From: an uncultured Bacilli bacterium
Lineage (GTDB): Bacteria; Bacillota_I; Bacilli_A; RF39; UBA660
Assembly: GCA_934101865.1 (NCBI GenBank)
Contig: CAKOSA010000001.1
Location: 52,157-116,156 of the forward strand
Direction: 5' to 3'
Length of the DNA: 64,000 bases
Shown: one piece after another, positions 1 to 7,055 of the stretch
Numbering within the stretch: the stretch's first letter is position 1
Layout of the letters: each line of letters opens with the position of its first letter
Notes under the pieces: model-generated
Seen by the model: the letters and a program-made list of their open reading frames with translations, nothing else
The model's database searches: none
Told to the model about the DNA's origin: nothing
Position numbers and translations under genes: made by a program

Positions 1-195
1 TCCGTAATTGCCAAAGTAACAAGGGACCGAATGCTCGTTGAACTAGATAAAAAGTACCCAATGTATGACTTGAAGCACAACAAAGGGTATGGTACAAAAA
101 AGCATATTGAGGCCCTACGGGAGTATGGAATAACAAAATACCATCGATTAAGCTTTGCCCCCGTTAAAGAGAATAGTTCTAAAATATTACCTTAA
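1..195 (+). CDS. rnhB: Ribonuclease HII, C-terminal fragment
   Basis: Frame 1 is open from the window edge to the TAA at 193-195 and encodes the last 64 residues of RNase HII, which removes RNA from RNA-DNA hybrids and misincorporated ribonucleotides. The segment reads [20 protein letters not shown], then [16 protein letters not shown] and HRLSFAPVK, the family's conserved C-terminal block: the VxRD catalytic region, the GYGTxxH motif and the closing RxSF element. The start and first catalytic residues lie outside the window. A strong hairpin terminator follows about 120 bp downstream. Confidence 0.9.
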   Translation, partial: SVIAKVTRDRMLVELDKKYPMYDLKHNKGYGTKKHIEALREYGITKYHRLSFAPVKENSSKILP

Positions 196-230
196 TACTT
201 ATCTATATATAATATAGATACCCCCAAAAT

Positions 231-270
231 GTTACATAACACTTGGTAGTAAATGATTATTTTATGTAAC
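231..270. repeat. 9-bp inverted repeat after rnhB
   Basis: GTTACATAA (231-239) is matched by its exact reverse complement TTATGTAAC (262-270), 22 bp apart. Just upstream, ATCTATATATAATATAGAT (201-219) is another imperfect palindrome. Neither is followed by a T tract, so neither looks like a terminator. Function is unknown. Confidence 0.4.
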
Positions 271-312
271 CACCCCTAATCTAATTCCAAAGAACGTGAA
301 GCGTATAGTTTT

Positions 313-355
313 AAAAAAAGTTTTGCAAGAAAAAGTAACCTTGCAAAACTTTTTT
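313..355. terminator. Bidirectional terminator between rnhB and lexA
   Basis: A near-perfect inverted repeat pairs the arm ending in GTTTTGCAAG (320-329) with CTTGCAAAAC (340-349). Its A-rich left flank and T-rich right flank give a U tract in both directions, so it can end rnhB (+) and lexA (-). The lexA stop codon lies in the right arm. Confidence 0.85.
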
Positions 356-980
356 AAAACTTTCTATATAATCCCACAACCTTACCAACAATAACCGCCT
401 TTTTAACAATAATCGGGTCATATTCAGGGTTATCAGTTTGAAGCCTATCAAAACCTCTCTCATTAAATAATCTTTTAATTGTCGGCAAATTGTTCTTATC
501 TAGGGCAACTACCATATCGCCGTCCTTAGCCTTTTCACATTTTTTAACAATAACAATATCACCACTCAGAATGCCACTACCAACCATATCATCATTAATT
601 TTCTGCATAGCATATACATCAACATCTTCATCCGCTAAATACGTTGGAATAGAGAAAATCTCATTTGGTGTATCAAGTTCAAGTAAGTAATTGCCATTAC
701 CCTCCTTAATTAAAGGAACATTAACAACCTCATCACTCTTTGTATCATATTCATTAGGAACCAAAAGTTCAATCGCCTTATTACCATAAGGATTTCTCTT
801 AACATATCCCTTTTCAACAAGCCCCTTCAAATGAACGTGTATTGTCGCCGGAGAGTTTATACCAATAATTTCCCCAATCTGTCTTACAGAAGGTGGATAT
901 TTGTTCTCCGCATAAAACTTCTTGATAACGGTAAGTACCTCTTTCTGTTTTTTTGTAAGTCCTATCGATTTTGTTCGCAT
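354..980 (-). CDS. lexA: LexA-family repressor lacking the catalytic serine
   Basis: A 208-aa SOS repressor homologue. Residues 1-72 form the winged helix-turn-helix (PPSVRQIGEIIGINSPATIH, then the wing). Residues 85-208 are the S24 peptidase fold, with VPLI, DVYAM, GDIVIVKK, the catalytic lysine in PTIKR (Lys169) and the terminal GKVVGLYRKF. Two key positions differ from the family: the motif normally GDSM reads NDDM, so the nucleophilic Ser is Asp131, and the usual Ala-Gly cleavage bond appears as Asn95-Gly96. Self-cleavage should therefore be impossible. The ATG at 978-980 is chosen because GGGAGG lies 8 nt upstream; a longer frame to 1007 has no ribosome site. Confidence 0.88.
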   Translation of the reverse strand: MRTKSIGLTKKQKEVLTVIKKFYAENKYPPSVRQIGEIIGINSPATIHVHLKGLVEKGYVKRNPYGNKAIELLVPNEYDTKSDEVVNVPLIKEGNGNYLLELDTPNEIFSIPTYLADEDVDVYAMQKINDDMVGSGILSGDIVIVKKCEKAKDGDMVVALDKNNLPTIKRLFNERGFDRLQTDNPEYDPIIVKKAVIVGKVVGLYRKF

Positions 981-1015
981 TAAAAATACCTCCCTAATTT
1001 TTTTCATTTGCTAAT

Positions 1016-1053
1016 ATAATAGCACATTTCTTTTGGTTTGTCAAACAAATGTT
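1016..1053 (-). promoter_or_regulatory. lexA promoter with SOS-box-like operator
   Basis: On the minus strand TTGACA (1039-1044), a 17-nt spacer and TATTAT (1016-1021) form a strong sigma-A promoter. Overlapping the -35 is AACATTTGTT (1044-1053), an AAC-N4-GTT palindrome matching the core of the Gram-positive LexA box (GAAC-N4-GTTC). This is the expected place for autoregulation. Confidence 0.65.
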
Positions 1054-1180
1054 AAAGATTTATTAAAAGTTTTTTTCTTTCTTACTCATATTATCTAAGT
1101 ATTGCCATACTTTTCCAAAAGTGCCCATAAATTAAGGGTTTTAAAGTCCCAAAAATATGCTGGAAATATGCTGGAATTAT

Positions 1181-1261
1181 GCAGATTTTCAAAAATTGTT
1201 GATCTCGCATTGCAGATTTTCAAAAACTGCAAGTCCAAACCAGCAGAAATTCAAAAATTGC
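1181..1261. repeat. Three imperfect palindromes at exact 31-bp spacing
   Basis: Copies start at 1181, 1212 and 1243. The central one is GCAGATTTTCAAAAACTGC; the first is GCAGATTTTCAAAAATTG and the third GCAGAAATTCAAAAATTGC. The starts are 31 bp apart with unrelated 12-bp sequence between them. A perfect palindromic relative, GCAGTTTTTCAAAAACTGC, lies far away at 51738-51756. A short frame across this stretch (1102-1329) looks spurious. The array may be a protein-binding array or a mobile-element remnant. Confidence 0.55.
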
Positions 1262-1334
1262 ACCATCACCCAAAGCAAGGCCAAATAAACGAGCCCGCAT
1301 CCTATCACAAAAAAAATCAAAAAATTTAGTTACC

Positions 1335-1536
1335 TCTCAAAGTAATGGACACTAATAAAATCAGTAAATATTATTCTCAAAGTAATGGAAATAGATATTC
1401 TCAAAGCAACGGAAACTATTTTTTCAAAGTGTCCATTACACTGATAATTAAGATGTTCCAAATGTTTTTTTATTTAGGCGTATTCTCAAAGTAATGGAAA
1501 CTATTTTTTAAAGTGTTCATTACCCTGAGAATTAAG
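1335..1536. repeat. Cluster of direct and inverted 20-bp repeats, possible IS end remnant
   Basis: The unit ATTCTCAAAGTAATGGAAAC or a close variant occurs at 1335-1349 (partial), 1373-1391, 1397-1416 and 1482-1501. Inverted copies occur at 1429-1449 and 1512-1532 (AGTGTTCATTACCCTGAGAAT). The last two pairs can fold into hairpins of about 21 bp with 9-12 nt loops. Several direct and inverted copies in about 200 bp resemble the multi-copy terminal repeats of IS21-type elements, but no transposase is nearby. Confidence 0.5.
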
Positions 1537-1562
1537 AAAATCAAAAAATTATCAAAAAATGG

Positions 1563-1591
1563 TTGACATATAAAAAGTAATAAGTTATAAT
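1563..1591 (+). promoter_or_regulatory. Consensus promoter of the AbiEi-like gene
   Basis: TTGACA (1563-1568), a 17-nt spacer and TATAAT (1586-1591) match the sigma-A consensus exactly. GTTATAA half-sites occur at 1584-1590 (over the -10) and 1614-1620, with an inverted TTATAAC at 1632-1638. That layout suits autorepression by the downstream protein. Confidence 0.75.
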
Positions 1592-1657
1592 GTTAGCAGT
1601 CACTGAAAAAGCAGTTATAATTAACGTATTGTTATAACAAAAAAAGGAGGAAAACGT

Positions 1658-2314
1658 ATGAATTATAATGAAATACTAATAAAGTATATTGACAATTATC
1701 CCACAGATGAACCAATCTTTATCGAGGATATAAAAAGACACTTCGAAAGTGTTATGGAAGAAGAACTATTAAACAATATTATTAAGGACATCTATGTCTA
1801 TATAAATAGACTAGTAAAAGCAAACAAAGTAGAACAGTGTACCAAAGGTGTATACTATAAGGAAACAAAAAATAAAGAAAAAAGTAGAGAAATAGTTTCC
1901 CAAAAGACTATAAACAGAAAATACATTAAAGATGCTAACGGTCAGAAAGGGTACTACACAGGAATACATCTATTTAACGAATTAGGCTTAACTAGTCAAA
2001 CATCCCCAAAAATAATAATAGTAACAAATGAATGCCCCAACAATAACCACTATAAAAATAAAGGCTTAGGAGTAACTATTAAAAGACCAAAAATAATTAT
2101 CGATAACGATAATTGCAGATACCTAAAACTATTTGATGTATTAATAAATCGAGATAATGTCGAAATAGAAGTCTCAAAGAAACGCGAAAAAGAAATAATC
2201 TATAAATACATAAAAGATAACAAAATCGAGATGGAAAGACTATTTGAGTATGCCAACAAATTATACAATTTAAAGCCCATTGAAAAATTATATGATATAA
2301 GTGGAGAAGAGTAA
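1658..2314 (+). CDS. AbiEi/DUF6088-type antitoxin-like transcriptional regulator (orphan)
   Basis: A 218-aa protein with the layout of the DUF6088/AbiEi group. An N-terminal helical winged-HTH segment (about residues 1-65, ending in the beta-wing GVYYKE) precedes a C-terminal domain starting near TGIHLFNELGLTSQTSPKIIIVTN, the typical place where AbiEi-like proteins read G..L.N.lGLtTQ.P..i.i.tn. In type IV systems AbiEi neutralises the nucleotidyltransferase AbiEii and represses the operon. Here no AbiEii follows; a convergent radical-SAM gene ends 10 bp away. AAAGGAGG supports the ATG. It may be a solitary regulator or the residue of a system. Confidence 0.65.
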   Translation: MNYNEILIKYIDNYPTDEPIFIEDIKRHFESVMEEELLNNIIKDIYVYINRLVKANKVEQCTKGVYYKETKNKEKSREIVSQKTINRKYIKDANGQKGYYTGIHLFNELGLTSQTSPKIIIVTNECPNNNHYKNKGLGVTIKRPKIIIDNDNCRYLKLFDVLINRDNVEIEVSKKREKEIIYKYIKDNKIEMERLFEYANKLYNLKPIEKLYDISGEE

Positions 2315-2324
2315 AACAATACCA

Positions 2325-3257
2325 TTACTTACCAAATAATTTACCTTGATAAGTATCTCTAATTACCATTTCCTTATCAATATCATTCATTACACTAACC
2401 TTTTTAACAATCCACTTTGGAGAAATAAGATTATCAATATCAGCATCAGATATAATGCGATGAATAACTATTCTAGGATCAAGAATTTCCAGTTGTCTAA
2501 TAACAATATCAATATACTCATCCTTAGATAAAATTTTAATATCACCATTATTATATAACTTTTCCAAAGGCGTATCCTTAAGGACCATCAAAGTATGAAA
2601 TTTAACACCTTGAATATCAAGAGTATTAAGAAATTTAGCACTCTCTAACATCATATCCAAAGTCTCATTAGGAAGACCATTAATAAGGTGAATAACCACA
2701 TTAATACCCATTTTCCTAAGTCTCTTTACACAAGATGTAAATTCAAACAAAGTATGACCCCGATTAATAAATTTCCCCGTTTCTTCCCAAATACTTTGTA
2801 AACCCAATTCAACTACAATATAATATTTCTTACTAAGAACCTCTAAGTAATCAAGCACCTCATCACTTATACAATCACACCTCGTAGCAATCGCAAGCCC
2901 CATAACATCAGGTAAAGAAAGAATAGCCTCATATTTTTCCTTTAATACCGAAAGAGGAGCATAAGTATTACTTCGAGCCTGAAAATAACCAATATATTTC
3001 CCATTAGGCCATTTTCTGTCCATAACCTCTTTAACCTCATAAAACTGTTTTACTAAAGAGTGGGTAACATTACCAGCAAACTCTCCACTACCACTCTTTG
3101 AACAATAAATACAACCCCCATATCCCTTTGTACCATCCATATTAGGACAGCTAAATCCCCCATTAAGACTAATTTTCTTAATTTTAAAACCAAAATTAGT
3201 TTTATAAAAATAGTTAAGAGTATGGTATCTCTTATTATCTAAACTATATTTAAACAT
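2325..3257 (-). CDS. Radical SAM protein of the TIGR01212/YhcC type
   Basis: A 310-aa radical SAM enzyme. The cluster-binding segment has the spacing typical of TIGR01212: CPNMDGTKGYGGCIYC, with the first cysteine separated from the CxxC by a glycine-rich loop. Then follow SGSGEF, YFQARSNTYAP, ELGLQS, NRGH and HLINGLPNET, all hallmarks of this family. Its substrate is not established; a link to RNA or tetrapyrrole chemistry would be guesswork. The ATG at 3255-3257 is preferred over an upstream one at 3287 because GGTGAT lies just before it. It is divergent from mtaB. Confidence 0.8.
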   Translation of the reverse strand: MFKYSLDNKRYHTLNYFYKTNFGFKIKKISLNGGFSCPNMDGTKGYGGCIYCSKSGSGEFAGNVTHSLVKQFYEVKEVMDRKWPNGKYIGYFQARSNTYAPLSVLKEKYEAILSLPDVMGLAIATRCDCISDEVLDYLEVLSKKYYIVVELGLQSIWEETGKFINRGHTLFEFTSCVKRLRKMGINVVIHLINGLPNETLDMMLESAKFLNTLDIQGVKFHTLMVLKDTPLEKLYNNGDIKILSKDEYIDIVIRQLEILDPRIVIHRIISDADIDNLISPKWIVKKVSVMNDIDKEMVIRDTYQGKLFGK

Positions 3258-3332
3258 AAAAATCACCAAAAATATTCTATCATACAACTAAAATTTTCGC
3301 AAATGGTAGAACAAGAAACGGAAGTGAAACAA

Positions 3333-4622
3333 ATGAGAGCAGCAATTTACACCCTTGGATGTAAGGTTAATATATATGAAAGCGAATATGTCACTAGTGA
3401 ATTAGTCAAAAACGGTTACACTATCGTGGACTGGGAAGAAGAAGCAGACGTATATATAATAAATACTTGTAGTGTTACTAATGAAGCCGATAAAAAAGAC
3501 CGAAAAATAATAAACGGAGCCCTAAAAAGAAATAAAGATGCCATAACAGTAGTAATGGGTTGCCACGTACAAGCCGGCTTCCCCATTGAAGGAGCAAATA
3601 TCGTAATAGGCAACAAAGACAAATCAAAAATAGTCAGATTAATAGAAGAATACAAAGAAAAAAAACAAAATATAACTAGGATATACGATTTAACTAGTGC
3701 TGACTTTGAAGATATGCAAATAACAAACTTCAATAAACATACTCGTGCCTTTGTAAAAATTCAAGACGGCTGTAACGCTTTCTGTACATATTGCATAATA
3801 CCATATATAAGAGGTTCACTAAGAAGTAAGGAAGAAAATAAAGTAATTGCCGAAGTAACATCCCTTACCCAAAAAGGCTTTAAAGAAATAGTATTAACCG
3901 GAATACATACAGGAAGATATGGAATAGATAAAGAAACAAACCTTTATCATCTCTTAACCCAGTTAGTAAAAATACCCAATCTATATAGAATAAGATTATC
4001 ATCTATCGAAATAAACGAAATAACTCCCGAAATAATAAACTTAATTAAAACAAATCCCATTATGGCCAAACATCTCCATATACCTCTCCAATCAGGAAGT
4101 AATCACATATTAAAAATGATGAATAGAAAATACAATGTAGACTATTACATAAATAAAATCAATGAAATAAGAAAAGAAATACCCAATATATCTATTACAA
4201 CAGATTTAATACTAGGCTTCCCAAATGAAACAGAAGAAAACTATCAAGAAACCCTAAATACCCTAAATAAAATAAAATTCACTAAAATACACACTTTCCC
4301 ATATTCAAGAAGAAAAGGAACATCAGCTGACAAAATGCCAAATCAAATCAATGGAAAAACAAAAAAAGAAAGAGTAAGAGAAGTACTAGAACTATCAAAT
4401 AAATATGAACAAGAATACTACACAAATAATCTAAATAAAGAATACGAAATATTAACCGAGGATCATAAAGATAAAACAATAGGCTATACAACAAACTATA
4501 TTCCCATAGTGCTTCCAACTCATAAACCAAATAACCAAGTAATAAAAGTAACTTTAACTAAATTAAATAAAGATACAAATCAAATTCTTGGTGAAATAAA
4601 AGAAGAAGTAGTAACTAAGTAA
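3333..4622 (+). CDS. mtaB: tRNA t6A37 methylthiotransferase MtaB
   Basis: A 429-aa methylthiotransferase that converts t6A37 to ms2t6A37 in ANN-decoding tRNAs. Order: the UPF0004 domain with TLGCKVNIYES, NTCSVTNEAD and MGCHVQ supplying the three cysteines of the auxiliary cluster, the radical SAM core with DGCNAFCTYC (CxxxCxxC) and IPLQSGS, and a C-terminal TRAM-like region. The NxYES signature separates MtaB from MiaB and RimO. GGAAGTG precedes the ATG at 3333; an in-frame ATG at 3303 has no ribosome site, so the shorter form is preferred. Confidence 0.88.
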   Translation: MRAAIYTLGCKVNIYESEYVTSELVKNGYTIVDWEEEADVYIINTCSVTNEADKKDRKIINGALKRNKDAITVVMGCHVQAGFPIEGANIVIGNKDKSKIVRLIEEYKEKKQNITRIYDLTSADFEDMQITNFNKHTRAFVKIQDGCNAFCTYCIIPYIRGSLRSKEENKVIAEVTSLTQKGFKEIVLTGIHTGRYGIDKETNLYHLLTQLVKIPNLYRIRLSSIEINEITPEIINLIKTNPIMAKHLHIPLQSGSNHILKMMNRKYNVDYYINKINEIRKEIPNISITTDLILGFPNETEENYQETLNTLNKIKFTKIHTFPYSRRKGTSADKMPNQINGKTKKERVREVLELSNKYEQEYYTNNLNKEYEILTEDHKDKTIGYTTNYIPIVLPTHKPNNQVIKVTLTKLNKDTNQILGEIKEEVVTK

Positions 4623-4651
4623 ATTAATAAGTAAAAAAAATATAAATTCTT

Positions 4652-4667
4652 ACCCCCCTTAGGGCCC
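4652..4667 (+). repeat. Dispersed GC-rich intergenic motif, copy 1
   Basis: ACCCCCCTTAGGGCCC lies 30 bp after mtaB and 29 bp before the parE -35 box. It is one copy of a recurring CCCCC-N-ATAGGGC motif. Confidence 0.5.
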
Positions 4668-4695
4668 AAAAAATCCAAAAAAGTCCTAACTACCA

Positions 4696-4724
4696 TTGAT
4701 TGCCCCCCAAAATTGTGATAAAAT
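4696..4724 (+). promoter_or_regulatory. parE promoter
   Basis: TTGATT (4696-4701), a 17-nt spacer and TAAAAT (4719-4724), 30 bp before the parE ATG. Confidence 0.6.
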
Positions 4725-4753
4725 GTATTTTAGAAAGAGTGAGAGTGATATAA

Positions 4754-6661
4754 ATGAATAAAAGTGAATATAACGAAAGTTCAATCAAAATATTAGAAGG
4801 ATTAGAGGCCGTAAGAAAAAGACCCGGAATGTATATAGGTTCAACTGATAAAAGAGGCCTACATCACCTTGTTTGGGAAATAGTAGATAACTGTGTTGAC
4901 GAAGCCTTAAACGGTTATGGCGATTACATAAAAATAGAAATGCACAAAGACGGATCAATAAGTGTAACTGACCGTGGCCGTGGAATACCAACAGGAATGC
5001 ACCCTTCTGGCAAGTCCACTCCCGAAGTAATATACACAGTACTTCACGCTGGCGGTAAATTCTCTGATGGAGGATACAAAGTATCAGGAGGTCTTCACGG
5101 AGTAGGTGCTAGTGTCGTAAATGCCCTAAGCAGTTATATGGAAGTAACTACTCGTCGTAATAAAGAAGAATACTATATAAAATTTAGTAATGGTGGAAAA
5201 GTAGAAGTACCCCTTACCAAGATAGGTTCAACTACCAAAACAGGAACTACCGTAAAATTTAAGCCCGATAGCAGTATCTTTTCAGATACCAATTTCAGTT
5301 ATTCCACAATATGTGAAAGAATGAGAGAATGTGCTTTTCTAATAAACGGTCTCACAATCGAAATAATAAATGAAAATGATGGAAGAAGTGAAAAATACCA
5401 ATACCAAAATGGCTTAGAAGCATTCTGTAAATATTTAAATGAAGATAAGACAACCCTTCACGATATACTATGCTTTGAAGGCAGTAAAGAAAAGATAAAA
5501 GTAAATGTTGCCTTACAATATACAGACAACTATTCAGAAAACATAATATCATTTGTAAATAACGTAAAAACATCTGATGGAGGTAGTCACGAAGTAGGAT
5601 TTAAAACCGCTATTACCAAAGTATTAAATGATTATGCTAAGGAAAATGGCTTTCTTAAAGGAAAAGACAAGAACTTTGAAGGAACTGATGTAAGAGAGGG
5701 ACTAACAGCAATAATTGCCGTTCAAATACCTGAGAGTATTCTTCAATTTGAAGGCCAAACAAAGTCCAAACTAGGAACACCAATTGCTCGTAGTGTTGTT
5801 GAGGCAATTACTACCGAAAAGTTAAAGTTTTTCTTAGAAGAAAATAATGCTATTGCTACCAATATTGTAACCAAAGCCCTAAAAGGAAAAGAAGCTCGTG
5901 AAGCTGCTCGTAAAGCCAAAGAAGAAACTAGAAAAGGCAAGGACAAAAGTAAATTAGAAAAAATATTAAGTGGTAAATTAACACCCGCTTTAAGTAAAAA
6001 ATGGGAAGAAAAAGAACTATTTATAGTAGAGGGAGACTCTGCCGGCGGATCGGCTAAACAAGGAAGAGACCGTAGAACTCAGGCTATATTACCACTTAGA
6101 GGAAAAGTAATAAATACCGAAAAAGCCAAAATAGAGGATATCTTTAAAAATGAAGAAATAAATACCCTTATCCATACTATTGGAGCCGGTGTTGGAAATG
6201 ATTTTGAAATAAAAGATGCCCATTATGGAAAAGTAATAATAATGACCGATGCTGATGATGATGGAGCCCATATCCAATGTTTACTATTAACATTCTTTTA
6301 TAGATATATGCGTCCCCTTATTGAAGACGGTAGACTATTTATCGCAATGCCTCCATTATATAGAGTATTTTCAGCTGGAAAAGAAAAATATCTTTGGAGT
6401 AATGAAGAATTAAAAGAATATACAAAAGGGAAATCAAACTATAAAATACAAAGGTACAAAGGATTAGGAGAAATGAATGCCGACCAGTTATGCGATACAA
6501 CAATGGATCCCAAAACAAGAAGTCTAATTAAAGTAAATATTACAGACGCTGCCCTTGCCGAAAAAAGAGTGAGTGTTCTTATGGGTGATGCTGTTGAGCC
6601 AAGAAAAAATTGGATAAACGAAAATGTTGAATTTTCTCTTGAAGACGCTTACAAAATATAA
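4754..6661 (+). CDS. parE: DNA topoisomerase IV subunit B
   Basis: A 635-aa type IIA topoisomerase ATPase subunit. The GHKL ATPase domain includes EIVDNCVDEAL, DRGRGIPTGMH and SGGLHGVGASVVNALS; the transducer domain follows; the TOPRIM domain has VEGDSAGGSAKQGRDRRTQA, the metal-binding DADDDGAHI and the terminal QRYKGLGEMNADQL. ILPLRGKVINTEKAK plus HTIGAGVGNDF point to ParE rather than GyrB (typically GKILNVEKA). ParE pairs with ParC to decatenate daughter chromosomes. parC does not follow, which is unusual; a surface-protein gene comes next. Confidence 0.85.
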   Translation: MNKSEYNESSIKILEGLEAVRKRPGMYIGSTDKRGLHHLVWEIVDNCVDEALNGYGDYIKIEMHKDGSISVTDRGRGIPTGMHPSGKSTPEVIYTVLHAGGKFSDGGYKVSGGLHGVGASVVNALSSYMEVTTRRNKEEYYIKFSNGGKVEVPLTKIGSTTKTGTTVKFKPDSSIFSDTNFSYSTICERMRECAFLINGLTIEIINENDGRSEKYQYQNGLEAFCKYLNEDKTTLHDILCFEGSKEKIKVNVALQYTDNYSENIISFVNNVKTSDGGSHEVGFKTAITKVLNDYAKENGFLKGKDKNFEGTDVREGLTAIIAVQIPESILQFEGQTKSKLGTPIARSVVEAITTEKLKFFLEENNAIATNIVTKALKGKEAREAARKAKEETRKGKDKSKLEKILSGKLTPALSKKWEEKELFIVEGDSAGGSAKQGRDRRTQAILPLRGKVINTEKAKIEDIFKNEEINTLIHTIGAGVGNDFEIKDAHYGKVIIMTDADDDGAHIQCLLLTFFYRYMRPLIEDGRLFIAMPPLYRVFSAGKEKYLWSNEELKEYTKGKSNYKIQRYKGLGEMNADQLCDTTMDPKTRSLIKVNITDAALAEKRVSVLMGDAVEPRKNWINENVEFSLEDAYKI

Positions 6662-7055
6662 AATACGTGAAAATAAGATTACTCTTTCCTAGATTATTTT
6701 AGTAAAAAAGCCAAGTTACATTTTTAAATATGAAGATGTTATAACATCTAAGTTCCCCGTAATATATATAAATAAAATAAGAAGTAAGGTTGTACGAACC
6801 TATAACAAATGCTTGCGGAGATAATAATATTATCATATTATTGAACCAAGAATTGATTAGATTTTTAGATATAGGACAAAGCAGGTTTACATATTACAAA
6901 AAAATTATAAAATTTCCAAAAAATACATTTTTCTAGTAATTATGACCATTTTTGCCTGAAATAACACTACTAAAATGTAAAGTTTGTGTAAAGTATCTAG
7001 TCAAACGTATAAATAAATGGTATACTGAACTAGAAATGATACAAAGAGGATAAAC
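6662..7055. other. Non-coding gap with palindromes and a promoter
   Basis: 394 bp without a gene. It holds a perfect 16-bp palindrome AGATGTTATAACATCT (6734-6749), a small hairpin AGGTT-GTACG-AACCT near 6786-6800, an AT palindrome GATAATAATATTATC near 6820, and a promoter for the next gene: TAGTCA (6998-7003), 17 nt, TATACT (7021-7026). The gap may encode a structured leader, but no known riboswitch consensus was recognised. Confidence 0.45.

Noticed and set aside
1181..1261. CRISPR-like repeat array
   Set aside because: Intervening sequences are only 12 bp, the repeats are imperfect, there are three units and no cas gene.
1102..1329. 75-codon frame in the lexA-AbiEi gap
   Set aside because: It runs through the 31-bp-phased palindromes, has no ribosome site and an implausible composition; treated as chance.
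6780..6900. Cyclic-di-GMP riboswitch upstream of the adhesin-like gene
   Set aside because: Neither class I nor class II core sequences could be found; only generic hairpins.
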